Source of the DNA: CAYQUO01 sp964420835
Lineage (GTDB): Bacteria; Chloroflexota; Anaerolineae; Anaerolineales; Anaerolineaceae
Reading direction: 5' to 3'
DNA length: 64,000 bases
Assembly (NCBI GenBank): GCA_964420835.1
Contig: CAYQUO010000003.1
Coordinates: 1-64,000, forward strand
A program made the position numbers and the translations under genes. This document shows positions 26,224-35,242 of this stretch, one piece after another (the first letter of the stretch is position 1; each line of letters starts with the position of its first letter). The notes beneath the pieces were generated by a model. That model was not told the DNA's origin, did no database searches, and saw nothing but the letters and a program-made list of their open reading frames with translations.

Positions 26224-27210
26224 TCAAAAAATCAAGGTGATTAGATAATATATCATTGCTGACAGTATGGCAGTTGAAGGGATGGTAAACAGCCAGGCCA
26301 TCACAATATTTCCTGCCACCCCCCAGCGCACCTTGTTGATCCTTTCTGCCGCCCCTACACCCAGGATGGCCGAACTCACCACCTGAGTGGTGCTGACCGG
26401 TCCCCCCAGAAGTGCAGCGCCCAGAATGATAATTGTAGAGGTCAACTGAGTACAAAAACCGTCAACCGGGCGTATTTTAAAAAATTTCCCTCCCAGTGTC
26501 CGTATCAACCTCCACCCTCCAAAATATGTGCCAAGTGAAGTGAGGATCGCGCAGGAGAGGATCACCCAAAATGGGACTTCAAATTCTTGTAATATTCCAC
26601 CACTGACAAGCCCGAGCGTAATAATCCCCATCGCTTTTTGGGCATCATTTGCTCCATAACTAAGAGCCAGACTCATTCCAGTGAAAATTTGGATGTTTTT
26701 AAAAAACCAGTTAATTTTTATGGTGGTATTGCCAGCCAATAGCAAAACAAGCCAAGTGATCAGGTAGGCAGTCAACAGCCCCAATATGGGTGAAATGAAT
26801 AAAGCCAGTAACACCTTGACCATGCCCTGCGGATGAATGCTGGAAAGGCCAACGCTCACCGCCACAGAGCCAACCAGGCCACCGATCAGGGCATGTGAAG
26901 AACTGCTTGGAATGCCGGAAAACCAGGTGAATATATTCCATGCAATTGCGCTCACCAACGAGGCAATAACAACAAAAACCGAAATGGAAGAAGCCGTAAC
27001 AATCCCTGCACCAATGGTCCTTGCTACAGCAACGCCGAAGATGAAAGGACCGCAAAATTCAGCAATTGCTATCAGAACCAGAGCTTTTCTCGGAGACAGT
27101 GCCCGTGAAAAGATGATCGTCGCAACGATATTGCTGGAATCGGTAAACCCGGTTAGCAAATTAAATACCAGCGCCAATGCCACGAGGATGATGGCAGCGG
27201 TAGGCAGCAT
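26224..27210 (-). CDS. pit: PiT-family inorganic phosphate transporter
   Basis: A 328-aa polytopic membrane protein, the short PiT form. Both family repeats are visible: GFTDSSNIVATIIFSRAL near 21-38 and YGANDAQKAMGIIT near 197-210, with SSSHALIGGLVGS near 101-113. PiT carriers import phosphate (or metal-phosphate) with protons or sodium. It starts 4 bp after the stop codon of the DUF47 gene, the standard pair in which the PhoU-like partner modulates the carrier. Confidence 0.93.
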   Translation of the reverse strand: MLPTAAIILVALALVFNLLTGFTDSSNIVATIIFSRALSPRKALVLIAIAEFCGPFIFGVAVARTIGAGIVTASSISVFVVIASLVSAIAWNIFTWFSGIPSSSSHALIGGLVGSVAVSVGLSSIHPQGMVKVLLALFISPILGLLTAYLITWLVLLLAGNTTIKINWFFKNIQIFTGMSLALSYGANDAQKAMGIITLGLVSGGILQEFEVPFWVILSCAILTSLGTYFGGWRLIRTLGGKFFKIRPVDGFCTQLTSTIIILGAALLGGPVSTTQVVSSAILGVGAAERINKVRWGVAGNIVMAWLFTIPSTAILSAMIYYLITLIF

Positions 27211-27214
27211 GGAT

Positions 27215-27847
27215 TCAGGAAACCTTCATGATAATGTCAGCAATAACGTTGGCAGCCCCATCCTCACGATCAGCCGCATTGCTGAGGTGACGATAAATCT
27301 CGCGGGCTTTCAGAATCTTCAGGATATGTTTCATATCCTCCTTCTTGCTGCTGAAAAGATCAGCCAGTGCTTCGCGGTACACGGATTCAACACGGTTCTC
27401 AAGCGCCTTGGCCCTTTGCACATGGTCTGAAGCCACCTTGAAATGCTTTTCATTGAGCCGGTGAACCGCCAAATTGAGTTCCCGGGATGCATCATACAAC
27501 AAGCTGGCCATCCGTCTCATGTAGGTGGTCGGGCTGACATCCAGGATCTCCATTTCATCAACGGTGGTGTTGGCATAATCCAGTATGTCATCAATCTCCC
27601 TGGAAAGGCTGAAGATATCCTCTCGATCCAAAGGTGTAACAAATGTCCGCATCAGTTCTTCAATCAGAACACGCCTGACCTCATCGGCTTCTTTTTCGAG
27701 CAGACTGATCTGCTTGGCAACTGATGGGTCTCTTTTTTCCAGATAGACCTTCAGTTGTTCAAGCCCTTTAACTGTGATATCCGTCTGCTCAATGAGCAGT
27801 TGAAGGAATTTATTCGTCTTGGGTTTGAATAGATCCCGAAAACTCAT
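27215..27847 (-). CDS. DUF47/PhoU-like phosphate transport regulator
   Basis: A 210-aa, almost all-helical protein. MSFRDLFKPKTNKFLQLL is the typical DUF47 start, and EKEADEVRRVLIEELMRTFVTPLDREDIFSLSREID (about 55-90) contains the conserved helix with acidic residues that bind metal in PhoU-like folds. It normally partners PiT carriers, here the gene immediately downstream (4 bp). The ATG at 27847 is chosen over one at 27883 because AGGAAGG precedes it at normal distance and similarity begins there. Confidence 0.92.
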   Translation of the reverse strand: MSFRDLFKPKTNKFLQLLIEQTDITVKGLEQLKVYLEKRDPSVAKQISLLEKEADEVRRVLIEELMRTFVTPLDREDIFSLSREIDDILDYANTTVDEMEILDVSPTTYMRRMASLLYDASRELNLAVHRLNEKHFKVASDHVQRAKALENRVESVYREALADLFSSKKEDMKHILKILKAREIYRHLSNAADREDGAANVIADIIMKVS

Positions 27848-27977
27848 CGCGCGACCTTCCTCTCGATCGTCAATTTTTTGCACTTAGGATAATGCATTTT
27901 ATCATGGTATTAACCACTGAACAGGGTATGGGACAGCTCCACTTTGAAGCCCAACAAGCGGGTGTTCCCGGCAGCGG

Positions 27978-27983
27978 TATAAT
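27978..27983 (+). promoter_or_regulatory. Possible -10 element for the cinA-type gene
   Basis: A perfect TATAAT lies about 31 bases before the GTG start of the CinA-like gene. No matching -35 hexamer or TGn extension is present, so it may be chance. Confidence 0.25.
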
Positions 27984-28014
27984 CATGTTGATCTCTTTCC
28001 ACCCGGAGTGAAAC

Positions 28015-28533
28015 GTGGATGAAATCCCGGAAGCTGAAGCCGCCTCCCTTCTGGCCAACCTGCACCTGAAACTGGTTATTGCCGAATCGTGCACCGGCGG
28101 TTTGATCAGCCATCGGATCACCAATATCCCGGGGTCATCCGAGTTTTTCCTTGGAAGCATCACTGCCTATTCCAATTTCGCAAAGGAAGATCTCCTGGGG
28201 GTCAGGCGGTCCACTTTGGAAAAATTCGGTGCTGTCAGCCGGCAAACTGTCCTTGAAATGGCCAGCGGAGCACAAAAAGTGTTCTCCAGCCGGATCCCGA
28301 TTGAATCCATTGTCGGGGTGTCAGTGACTGGCATTGCCGGCCCTGGCGGCGGAAGACCGAACAAACCGGTCGGACTCGTCTGGATTGGCTTGAGTGCTCA
28401 ATACACCTTCCAGGCTCGAAGAATCCTTTCTCATGGCAACAGGCTGAAAATAAAGGAACACTCCGCGGACGCAGCCCTGGCATTCTTGGCCGAATACCTG
28501 AAACGCTTGATGAACAACCATGAGCATAAATAA
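28015..28533 (+). CDS. CinA C-terminal domain protein (NMN amidohydrolase, PncC-like)
   Basis: A 172-aa stand-alone CinA C-domain. The motif VIAESCTGGLISHRITNIPGSS near residues 20-41 contains the catalytic serine region of nicotinamide-nucleotide amidases, and SVTGIAGPGGGRPNKPVGLVWIG near 102-124 is the second signature. The enzyme deamidates NMN in pyridine nucleotide recycling. The N-terminal MoaB-like (COG1058) domain of full-length CinA is absent, as in E. coli PncC. GTG start with GGAG five to eight bases upstream. The next gene starts about 10 bp downstream or overlaps slightly. Confidence 0.92.
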   Translation: MDEIPEAEAASLLANLHLKLVIAESCTGGLISHRITNIPGSSEFFLGSITAYSNFAKEDLLGVRRSTLEKFGAVSRQTVLEMASGAQKVFSSRIPIESIVGVSVTGIAGPGGGRPNKPVGLVWIGLSAQYTFQARRILSHGNRLKIKEHSADAALAFLAEYLKRLMNNHEHK

Positions 28534-28543
28534 AGAGAACCCC

Positions 28544-29794
28544 ATGGATACAACCAAGCACATCCTTATCCTTGTCGCGGATGCAGGTTACGGACATCGA
28601 AGTGCAGCCAATGCAGTGAAAATCGCTCTTGAAGAAAAATATTCCCGGTTTGTGGATGTGAATATTGTAAATCCCCTGGATGACTCGCGAACCCCAATTC
28701 TCCTCAGGGAAAGCCAGGCGGATTACGATCGCATAATCCAAACCATGCCCGATCTCTATCGTTTTGGCTATCAGACCACTGATTCGCCCATCCCGGTTGC
28801 CGTCATGGAATCCATCATGACGGTTCTGCTTTTTGAAGTCATGGCGGATATTGTAAATACATACCAGCCGGATGCAATCCTCTGCACCTATCCGCTCTAC
28901 CAGGCGCCCTTATCTGCCATATTCAAGATTCGACACAGGTCAATCCCACTGCTTACGGTTGTTACAGATCTGGAAACCATCCATGGCATTTGGTTCCATC
29001 GTGACGTTCACACTCTGATGGTACCAAATGAACTAGTCCAGGGATTGGCGATTAGGAACCGGATTGACCCAGCAAAACTGGTGGTCACCGGAATTCCTGT
29101 AAATCCCGATGTTATTGGAGAGGGTCGCAGCAAAGACGACATCCGTCGCACATTGGGATGGGAGGTTGGTCTTACAACATTATTAATCGTGAGCAGCAGG
29201 CGGGTCAGCGGCCTTGAAGAACTGGTAAGAGTCTTCAACCATTATGGTGCCCCCCTGCAAGTAGTGGTTGTATGTGGCAGGAACGAGGACTTCTACCGCG
29301 AGATGCGGAATACAGAGTGGCACATACCTGCCCATATATATGAGTACACCGAGCAAATGCCCCGCTTCATGCATGCGGCCAATGCCATCGTCTGTAAGGC
29401 TGGCGGCCTGATCGTGACAGAATCCCTTGCCTGCGGATTGCCCATGATGTTAATGGATGTAATCCCGGGCCAGGAAACCGGAAATGCAGCATTCGTGATT
29501 GAAAATGATGCTGGAGACCTGGTATTTGACCCAATCACTGCGCTTGAAACCCTGACACATTGGTTAAAGGACGACCGCAGGCTCCTAAATCATCGTGCCA
29601 CGCAGGCTGCACGCCTGGGGAAGCCCTATGCAGCATACACCGTGGCAGAACTGGTTTGGAAATCAGCCCTGCAGGGGCCGACAAACAAAACACCCAGGCA
29701 CATCCTGAATAGAGCATCACTTGTAAAAATGTTGAAGAAGAACAACATCCCCTGGAATCTGTTTTGGCCACAGGAGGGGATAAAAAAGGATTGA
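28544..29794 (+). CDS. MGDG-synthase-like glycosyltransferase (GT28)
   Basis: About 416 aa, GT-B fold. The N-terminal acceptor domain begins with ILILVADAGYGHRSAANA, the MGDG-synthase motif, where the GYGHR loop is expected to contact the lipid acceptor. The C-terminal domain carries VCKAGGLIVTESLACGLPMML near 285-305, the nucleotide-sugar binding segment of GT28. Relatives add galactose or glucose to diacylglycerol, or act like MurG. Likely role: glycolipid synthesis on the inner membrane face. An upstream ATG at 28520 overlaps cinA; the ATG at 28544, where similarity begins, is preferred, though ribosome sites do not decide it. Confidence 0.86.
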   Translation: MDTTKHILILVADAGYGHRSAANAVKIALEEKYSRFVDVNIVNPLDDSRTPILLRESQADYDRIIQTMPDLYRFGYQTTDSPIPVAVMESIMTVLLFEVMADIVNTYQPDAILCTYPLYQAPLSAIFKIRHRSIPLLTVVTDLETIHGIWFHRDVHTLMVPNELVQGLAIRNRIDPAKLVVTGIPVNPDVIGEGRSKDDIRRTLGWEVGLTTLLIVSSRRVSGLEELVRVFNHYGAPLQVVVVCGRNEDFYREMRNTEWHIPAHIYEYTEQMPRFMHAANAIVCKAGGLIVTESLACGLPMMLMDVIPGQETGNAAFVIENDAGDLVFDPITALETLTHWLKDDRRLLNHRATQAARLGKPYAAYTVAELVWKSALQGPTNKTPRHILNRASLVKMLKKNNIPWNLFWPQEGIKKD

Positions 29795-29815
29795 CAGGTG
29801 CCTGAAATGGGTCGA

Positions 29816-31600
29816 TCAGGAACCCAGCCGAGCTCTTTCTTCCTCTATGATCTTTGCATCCAACTTGCGGAATAATGGTTCAGGAGGAGATAATAACCGC
29901 CCTGGTTCTATGGCTTCAGCTCTCCACCTGCCATCAGCCCCATACCCATTATATTTTAACACGGCATGGGTACCCAATCCATCAGTCTGCTCTTCGATGT
30001 GTTGTTGCCCGAATAATGGTTTGTCGTATCCTAAAAACAGGTGCAATCGCTCCGAAGTAAAAGGCAGAAAGGGAGCCAGGAGGATTTTTAAGGAATTGAT
30101 CGCCTGGATGGCCACAAAAATTGCCCTTCCCGCAGAACCCTTATCCTGTTTGACCGTTGCCCATGGCGCAGCCTGATCAAGATAACGGTTCACCTCTGTG
30201 GCCAACCGCATCGCCTCCGCCAGGGCCGCACGAAGGTGGACTGCGTTCAACTCATCGCCAACAGTTTGGAAGCCCTTTTCCATGGATGCCAGAAGTTCCT
30301 GGTCTTCTGATTGAAGTTCGCCGGGCTCGGGCACCTTGTTGTCCCAATTCTTGCAGGCGAAAGCCAAAACCCGGTTGACCAGGTTCCCCCAGGTGGCAAC
30401 CAGTTCATCATTATTTCGTTTGTAAAAATCCTCCCAGGACCAGTCGGTGTCTTTCGCTTCCGGCATATTAACCGTCAGATAATACCGTATCGGGTCCGGA
30501 TCATAACGGGTAAGAACATCATGTCCCCAAACCGCCCAGTTGCGACTGCCGGAAATCTTCTGGCCTTCCAGGTTCATAAATTCGTTGGCTGGCACATCAT
30601 AAGGCAAGACCAATGGCTTTGGCGAAGGCACACCCATCAATTCTTCGAAGGCTTTGCCGCAGCCAGCCAGTTGTGCCGGCCATATGATCGCATGGAAGGG
30701 GATGTTATCCTTGCCAATGAAGTAATACCCGCGGGCAGTAGGCTCATCCCACCACGCTCTCCAACTTTCCATTTTCGGGTTGATCTGGCTCCATTCGATG
30801 GACGCCGAGAGGTAGCCAATAACCGCTTCAAACCAAACATACAGGCACTTCCCAACCAGTCCTTCAAGTGGAACAGGGATACCCCAATCCAGGTCTCGCG
30901 TGATCGGCCGTCCGTGTAAACCTTCCGCGTAGATCTGTCCAAGTGACTGGCGGACAACGTTCGGTCTCAGATGTTCCTTTCTTTTTTCAAGGAACTCCAC
31001 AACCACATTTTGCAGTTTGGCCAGATCCAGATAATAATGTTCGGTTTCCCTCAACTCAGGGGTTGTTCCGTCAATCCGCGAGCGGGGGTTGATCAGTTTT
31101 TCCGGTTCAAGTAAATTGCCGCACAGGTCACACTGATCGCTGCGTGCACTCGCATAGCCGCAGAGATAGCAAGTCCCTTCCACATACCGGTCAGGAAGGA
31201 ATCGCTGCTGACTGGGTGCATACCATTGCATTTCCTTGTTCTTGTAAAGGTTTCCGTTCTGATGAAGAGCCAGGAATACCTTCTGGGATACGTTAAAGTG
31301 GTTGCTGGTATGGGTGCTGGTAAAGAGATCGTAAGAGATTCCCAGTTTGATGAATAAATTAAGAAAGGAATGGTGGAAATGCTGGTAAACCTCCAGCGGT
31401 GTTTTCTTTTCCGTATCCGCACGGATGGTAATTGGTGTTCCATGGGCATCGGATCCCGAGACCATCAGCACCTTGTTCCCAACCAGGCGATGGTAACGTG
31501 CATAGATATCCGCTGGTAGGTAAGCCCCGGTCAAATTGCCGACATGAATCTCGGCATTGGCATACGGCCAGGCAACGGATACCAAAATATGGTCGGACAT
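29816..31600 (-). CDS. metG: Methionyl-tRNA synthetase
   Basis: A 594-aa class Ia synthetase. The HIGH-like motif is PYANAEIHVGNL (about 11-22), followed by VSGSDAHGTPI. A zinc knuckle with four cysteines, CYLC and CDLC near 142-162, is of the E. coli/archaeal kind. The catalytic KMSKS loop reads KISGS near 346-350 within EGQKISGSRNWAVW. The anticodon-binding helices fill the C-terminus; there is no tRNA-binding (Trbp111) extension. A near-perfect ribosome site GAGGTGAT sits just before the ATG. It charges tRNA-Met. It converges with the MGDG-like gene. Confidence 0.96.
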   Translation of the reverse strand: MSDHILVSVAWPYANAEIHVGNLTGAYLPADIYARYHRLVGNKVLMVSGSDAHGTPITIRADTEKKTPLEVYQHFHHSFLNLFIKLGISYDLFTSTHTSNHFNVSQKVFLALHQNGNLYKNKEMQWYAPSQQRFLPDRYVEGTCYLCGYASARSDQCDLCGNLLEPEKLINPRSRIDGTTPELRETEHYYLDLAKLQNVVVEFLEKRKEHLRPNVVRQSLGQIYAEGLHGRPITRDLDWGIPVPLEGLVGKCLYVWFEAVIGYLSASIEWSQINPKMESWRAWWDEPTARGYYFIGKDNIPFHAIIWPAQLAGCGKAFEELMGVPSPKPLVLPYDVPANEFMNLEGQKISGSRNWAVWGHDVLTRYDPDPIRYYLTVNMPEAKDTDWSWEDFYKRNNDELVATWGNLVNRVLAFACKNWDNKVPEPGELQSEDQELLASMEKGFQTVGDELNAVHLRAALAEAMRLATEVNRYLDQAAPWATVKQDKGSAGRAIFVAIQAINSLKILLAPFLPFTSERLHLFLGYDKPLFGQQHIEEQTDGLGTHAVLKYNGYGADGRWRAEAIEPGRLLSPPEPLFRKLDAKIIEEERARLGS

Positions 31601-31633
31601 GGATCACCTCGTTTTTATTAATTGAACGAATGG

Positions 31634-31642
31634 ATTTTATCA
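31634..31642 (-). promoter_or_regulatory. Candidate extended -10 of metG
   Basis: Reading leftward, TGA-TAAAAT is a TGn-extended -10 with a predicted start near 31627, about 27 bases before the metG ATG. No T-box leader features were found in the short 5' region. Confidence 0.4.
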
Positions 31643-31659
31643 TTAACCGCCATGCGCTG

Positions 31660-31668
31660 TGTTACAAT
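31660..31668 (+). promoter_or_regulatory. Candidate extended -10 of the MFS gene
   Basis: TGT-TACAAT is a TGn-extended -10 with one mismatch, about 75 bases before the MFS ATG and back-to-back with the metG promoter. No clear -35 is visible. Confidence 0.33.
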
Positions 31669-31742
31669 CCACCCGCCATCAGAGGCAGCCACTTGAATGG
31701 CTGTAAGGTGCTATTCCCCAAATCGTTTGCTGGAGTTAACGA

Positions 31743-32954
31743 ATGGTCGGCAGGGTGTTACGGTCTGCGAAGGTTTTTCCACGCCAATATTGGATGCTGG
31801 TCTCAGGAAGTTTCCTGGCTGCCACTGGCGCTTCCATGGTGTGGCCATTCCTGATGCTGTATCTGACCCGCCGCTTGGATGTACCCCTGGCAACTATAAG
31901 CGGCCTGATGACCCTTAATTCCGCCATGGGAATTCTCTGTTCCTTTATCGCTGGCACCATCGCAGACCGGATGGGACGCAAAAACGTCATGGTGGCAAGC
32001 CTGCTGGCAGGCGTGGGCTATTTTCTCCTCATGAGCAGGGATGGCAGCCTCTTGTATTACGCCGCCCTGGTAGGGCTTTGGGGAGGGTTTAACATCCTGT
32101 ACCCGGTTGGCGCCAATGCCATGATCGCCGACCTAATTCCCGGTGAACAAAGGATGAAAGCCTATGCCATCGTGCGTATCTGCCAGAATGCAGGCGTTGC
32201 CATGGGACCGGTCAGCGGTGGGTTTCTTATCTCAATTTCCTACAACTTTGCTTTTTTTACCGCCGCCTCCAGTTTCTTGCTGTACGGACTTTTTACGATT
32301 TTTTTCGTCCGGGAAACGTTGCGAAATCAGGATGCAGGCCATGCTCCACACCTAAACGCTCTTGAAAGTTCAGGTTACCGGCAGGTATTCAAAGATAGGG
32401 TCTTCATGGGTTTTGTTGCCTGCATGTCGGGCGCATTTATTGCCGGCTCAATGATCTTTATCATGCTCCCGGTTTATGCAAATCAGCAATTTGGCCTTAC
32501 AGAAGCAGATTCCAGCTGGATTATTACGGTTAACGCCATTCTCTGTGTCACAGCACAACTGCTAATCACGCGAATTATTCGCCGATTCCCCCTTCTACCA
32601 ACCTTGGGGGTGGGAGCATCGTTTTATGCGATTGGGGTTGGCAGTATCGCCTTCGGCACAGGGTTTTGGTCGCTGATCCTAAGCGTGATCATTATGACCA
32701 CGGGGGAATTGATTGTTACCCCCACCTCAACAGCCGTTACAGCCAACCTTGCCCCTCCCCACCTGCGGGGCAGGTATATGAGCATGTATGTGCTCATCTG
32801 GCCGATCTCGTCCGGTATTGGTCCTCCACTTGCAGGGCTTCTCTATGACAACATTGCCCCACAGGCAATGTGGATTGGAGGTTTTACTACAGCATTGCTG
32901 GGGGCGATCGGTTTTTTCCTCCTCAGCCGTCGCAGGCCTCACTTCTTTGCCTGA
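31743..32954 (+). CDS. MFS transporter, drug-efflux-like
   Basis: A 403-aa polytopic protein with the 12-helix major facilitator pattern. The cytoplasmic loop 2-3 motif reads AGTIADRMGRKNVM near 76-89, and a motif C-like GVAMGPVSGGFLI occurs near 151-163, which points to an exporter of the DHA1 type. Substrate unknown. It has a charged loop near 195-215 between the two six-helix halves. Its end overlaps the convergent glycosyltransferase gene by 16 bp. Confidence 0.86.
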   Translation: MVGRVLRSAKVFPRQYWMLVSGSFLAATGASMVWPFLMLYLTRRLDVPLATISGLMTLNSAMGILCSFIAGTIADRMGRKNVMVASLLAGVGYFLLMSRDGSLLYYAALVGLWGGFNILYPVGANAMIADLIPGEQRMKAYAIVRICQNAGVAMGPVSGGFLISISYNFAFFTAASSFLLYGLFTIFFVRETLRNQDAGHAPHLNALESSGYRQVFKDRVFMGFVACMSGAFIAGSMIFIMLPVYANQQFGLTEADSSWIITVNAILCVTAQLLITRIIRRFPLLPTLGVGASFYAIGVGSIAFGTGFWSLILSVIIMTTGELIVTPTSTAVTANLAPPHLRGRYMSMYVLIWPISSGIGPPLAGLLYDNIAPQAMWIGGFTTALLGAIGFFLLSRRRPHFFA

Positions 32955-33724
32955 CCAGGATCCATCATCCTGCGCCGACGCTTGTTAATTATTGGGGCAG
33001 CCAGTTTTCTCAGGAGATACTTTGCAACGATCGGTGAAAGCAACGAGCCTCCATCCCGACGGTGCACACGAACCATTTCCGGCCAGCAACGATCATCCGC
33101 TGTCAGCGTCTTCGCATCGCCATGCAGCCGGAAGGTTGCCCACAACCTCGGCAGATACACGATCGGCTGTAACCGCGAGATACGCACCCAGAGATCATAA
33201 TCCATCGCAAAGTAAAAATCCGGGTCTAAAGGTCCAACCTGTTGCCAAACTTGTGTACGGAAAAAACTGGCCTGCTGTGGAATGTGCACGTATCCCCGCC
33301 GCAGCCGTTGATAATCCGTTTGTGCTGCCGGGAACCTGCCGATCACCTTTCCGTTGGCGTCGATAAAATCCGCATCCCCATAAACCATTCCAACTTCCGG
33401 GTGACCCTCCAGAAAAGATACCGCCTCACTTATGGCTCCAGGAAGGTACGTATCATCGGAATTAAGCCATGCCAGGTATTTCCCGCGTGCCCTGGCAAAC
33501 CCCTTGTTGATGGCATCGGTCTGGCCCTGGTCAGGTTCGGAAACCCACCCGGAAATGCGTTCATCATACCTTTTAAGGATCTCCAATGTCTGGTCACTGG
33601 ATCCTCCGTCAATAATCAAATATTCAATATTTGGGTAATCCTGAGCCAGAACCGAACAGATGGTCTCTTCAAGAAACTTTCCCTGGTTAAAAGAAGGGGT
33701 TACGATGGATACGAAGGGCATCAT
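32939..33724 (-). CDS. Family 2 glycosyltransferase
   Basis: A 261-aa GT-A enzyme. Diagnostic parts: VSIVTPSFNQGKFLEETI (5-22), IIDGGSSDQTLEIL (37-50), SEPDQGQTDAINKGFARARG (61-80) and LNSDDTYLPGA (86-96) with the DxD-like NSDD. This sub-group transfers sugars in cell-surface polysaccharide synthesis on the cytoplasmic side. A close relative lies at 37547-38500. The ATG overlaps the stop codon of the upstream GT-C gene (ATGA). It is the last gene of the 31-kb leftward glycan block. Confidence 0.92.
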   Translation of the reverse strand: MMPFVSIVTPSFNQGKFLEETICSVLAQDYPNIEYLIIDGGSSDQTLEILKRYDERISGWVSEPDQGQTDAINKGFARARGKYLAWLNSDDTYLPGAISEAVSFLEGHPEVGMVYGDADFIDANGKVIGRFPAAQTDYQRLRRGYVHIPQQASFFRTQVWQQVGPLDPDFYFAMDYDLWVRISRLQPIVYLPRLWATFRLHGDAKTLTADDRCWPEMVRVHRRDGGSLLSPIVAKYLLRKLAAPIINKRRRRMMDPGQAKK

Positions 33725-35238
33725 TTTGGGATTAACGGATTCCGCAGATCATAGATGATGTATTCCCCGGTTTTTTCAAGAATTGGATAGCCGGTCTCCA
33801 ACATCGTTTTCAACTCGGGTTGGTTGTCAAGTTCGGAGAACAATGTAACGACGAAAAAATCCTTGCCTGCCGTCTGCTCATGGAACAAGGCATCCTTATT
33901 AATAACCTGACCGGCCAACGCCCGGTAGTCAATATCTGCGCTGGTCATGTAATTGATCGGCAAGGTCCAGCCCCAGTATTCAAGCCGCATGCTGTAATCT
34001 TGGGAAAGGGATACAAAATTGCTCTGGTGTCCCAATTTTTCTCCAAGTTCCTGCCAAATGGCGGGCTCCCCCCGGTAGTCATTGCGCTTAAGGGTCACCC
34101 TGGTATCCCACGCCTGGATGGTGACAGCATACAGTAATACTGATACAACTGTCAAATTTCGAAACCACACCGCCCCTTCCAGCCTGCCGAGCACCTGGCT
34201 TGCTGCCAGTGAAACCCCAATGGCTACCAGCGGTATCAGGGGCAGTTGGTAATAATCATGTGTGGTAATGTGGTAAGGGAAAGTCATTCCATACAGAAAG
34301 TAGCCAGCCCAAATGCCAATGACCATTCCCCGTTGTTCCTTCCTCATCGCCAGGAAAGTCGCCAGGACTGCCACCAGGAACCAGGGGAAGCCGACCACGC
34401 TGCTGATCTCGCCATTCCACCGCAGGTAAAAAACTGGATCAAGCCACATTTTAGGGAAGAACCGCAAAGCAAACTGGCTTGTCAGCAAGCCAGAGACATA
34501 AACACCATAAAAGTGAAAAATCGCATACGGCAGAACGACCAGGAGTCCAAGAACCCATACCTGGATGTTTCGTACGCTCTTCTTGATCCCTGGCCCCGCC
34601 AGGATGTTCCCGACACAGGCACCACCAACAAAAAATACCGCTGTTGATTTGACCAAGATTGCCGCCCCGCTCAGCAACCCCGCCAAAACCAACCTGTGCC
34701 AGGTGGGTTTTGAAGACCAACGAATCAGCCCCCACCAGGAGAAAATGATCAATGTTGTTAGCAGGGGGTCTGGTTGAAAAGCCCGGCTGGCAATAGCGCC
34801 ATATGGCAACAGCAAAAAATACGCCAAGCCGAAGACCGCCCCATTTATATCGCTCAACTCCCGGACCAGGAAGAAAATTCCCACCCCGCCAAGCATCCAG
34901 AACAGGATGGAAAGCAACCGGGGGATCCACAGGTATTCCCCGCCGGCAAGACGGTATGCCATGGCAGCCAGGTGTTCCATGATCGGGGGTTCGATCAGTC
35001 CTTCACGCCTCCACTGTTCGACCGCCATTACCCGCTGCCAATCCAGGGCTTCTGGCAGCGATTCATAATACATACCGCGGGCCATGAGGATGGAATGCAA
35101 CTGGCGGGTTGCATGGAAATCCAACGGCGGGTCCTGCAGATCGTACAGGCGTATTACGCTTCCAACGCCAAACAAGATGACAAGTGCAAACCAAAACAGC
35201 CACCGGTGGTTTAAGAAGGTAGTTCTGCGTTCTGCCAT
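33721..35238 (-). CDS. GT-C membrane glycosyltransferase, tandem paralogue A
   Basis: A 505-aa polytopic protein. After the first helix (about 13-30) comes RLYDLQDPPLDFHATRQLHS, a GT-C first-loop motif with Asp and His residues near 32-48. This is nearly identical in pattern to the next gene (35243-36772), which shows they are tandem duplicates. The FPYHITTHDYYQLPLIPLVAIGVS segment near 325-348 is also shared. The C-terminal ~100 residues are soluble. It probably transfers a polyprenyl-linked sugar outside the membrane. The start is 4 bp from the previous stop. Confidence 0.8.
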   Translation of the reverse strand: MAERRTTFLNHRWLFWFALVILFGVGSVIRLYDLQDPPLDFHATRQLHSILMARGMYYESLPEALDWQRVMAVEQWRREGLIEPPIMEHLAAMAYRLAGGEYLWIPRLLSILFWMLGGVGIFFLVRELSDINGAVFGLAYFLLLPYGAIASRAFQPDPLLTTLIIFSWWGLIRWSSKPTWHRLVLAGLLSGAAILVKSTAVFFVGGACVGNILAGPGIKKSVRNIQVWVLGLLVVLPYAIFHFYGVYVSGLLTSQFALRFFPKMWLDPVFYLRWNGEISSVVGFPWFLVAVLATFLAMRKEQRGMVIGIWAGYFLYGMTFPYHITTHDYYQLPLIPLVAIGVSLAASQVLGRLEGAVWFRNLTVVSVLLYAVTIQAWDTRVTLKRNDYRGEPAIWQELGEKLGHQSNFVSLSQDYSMRLEYWGWTLPINYMTSADIDYRALAGQVINKDALFHEQTAGKDFFVVTLFSELDNQPELKTMLETGYPILEKTGEYIIYDLRNPLIPK

Positions 35239-35242
35239 AAAG

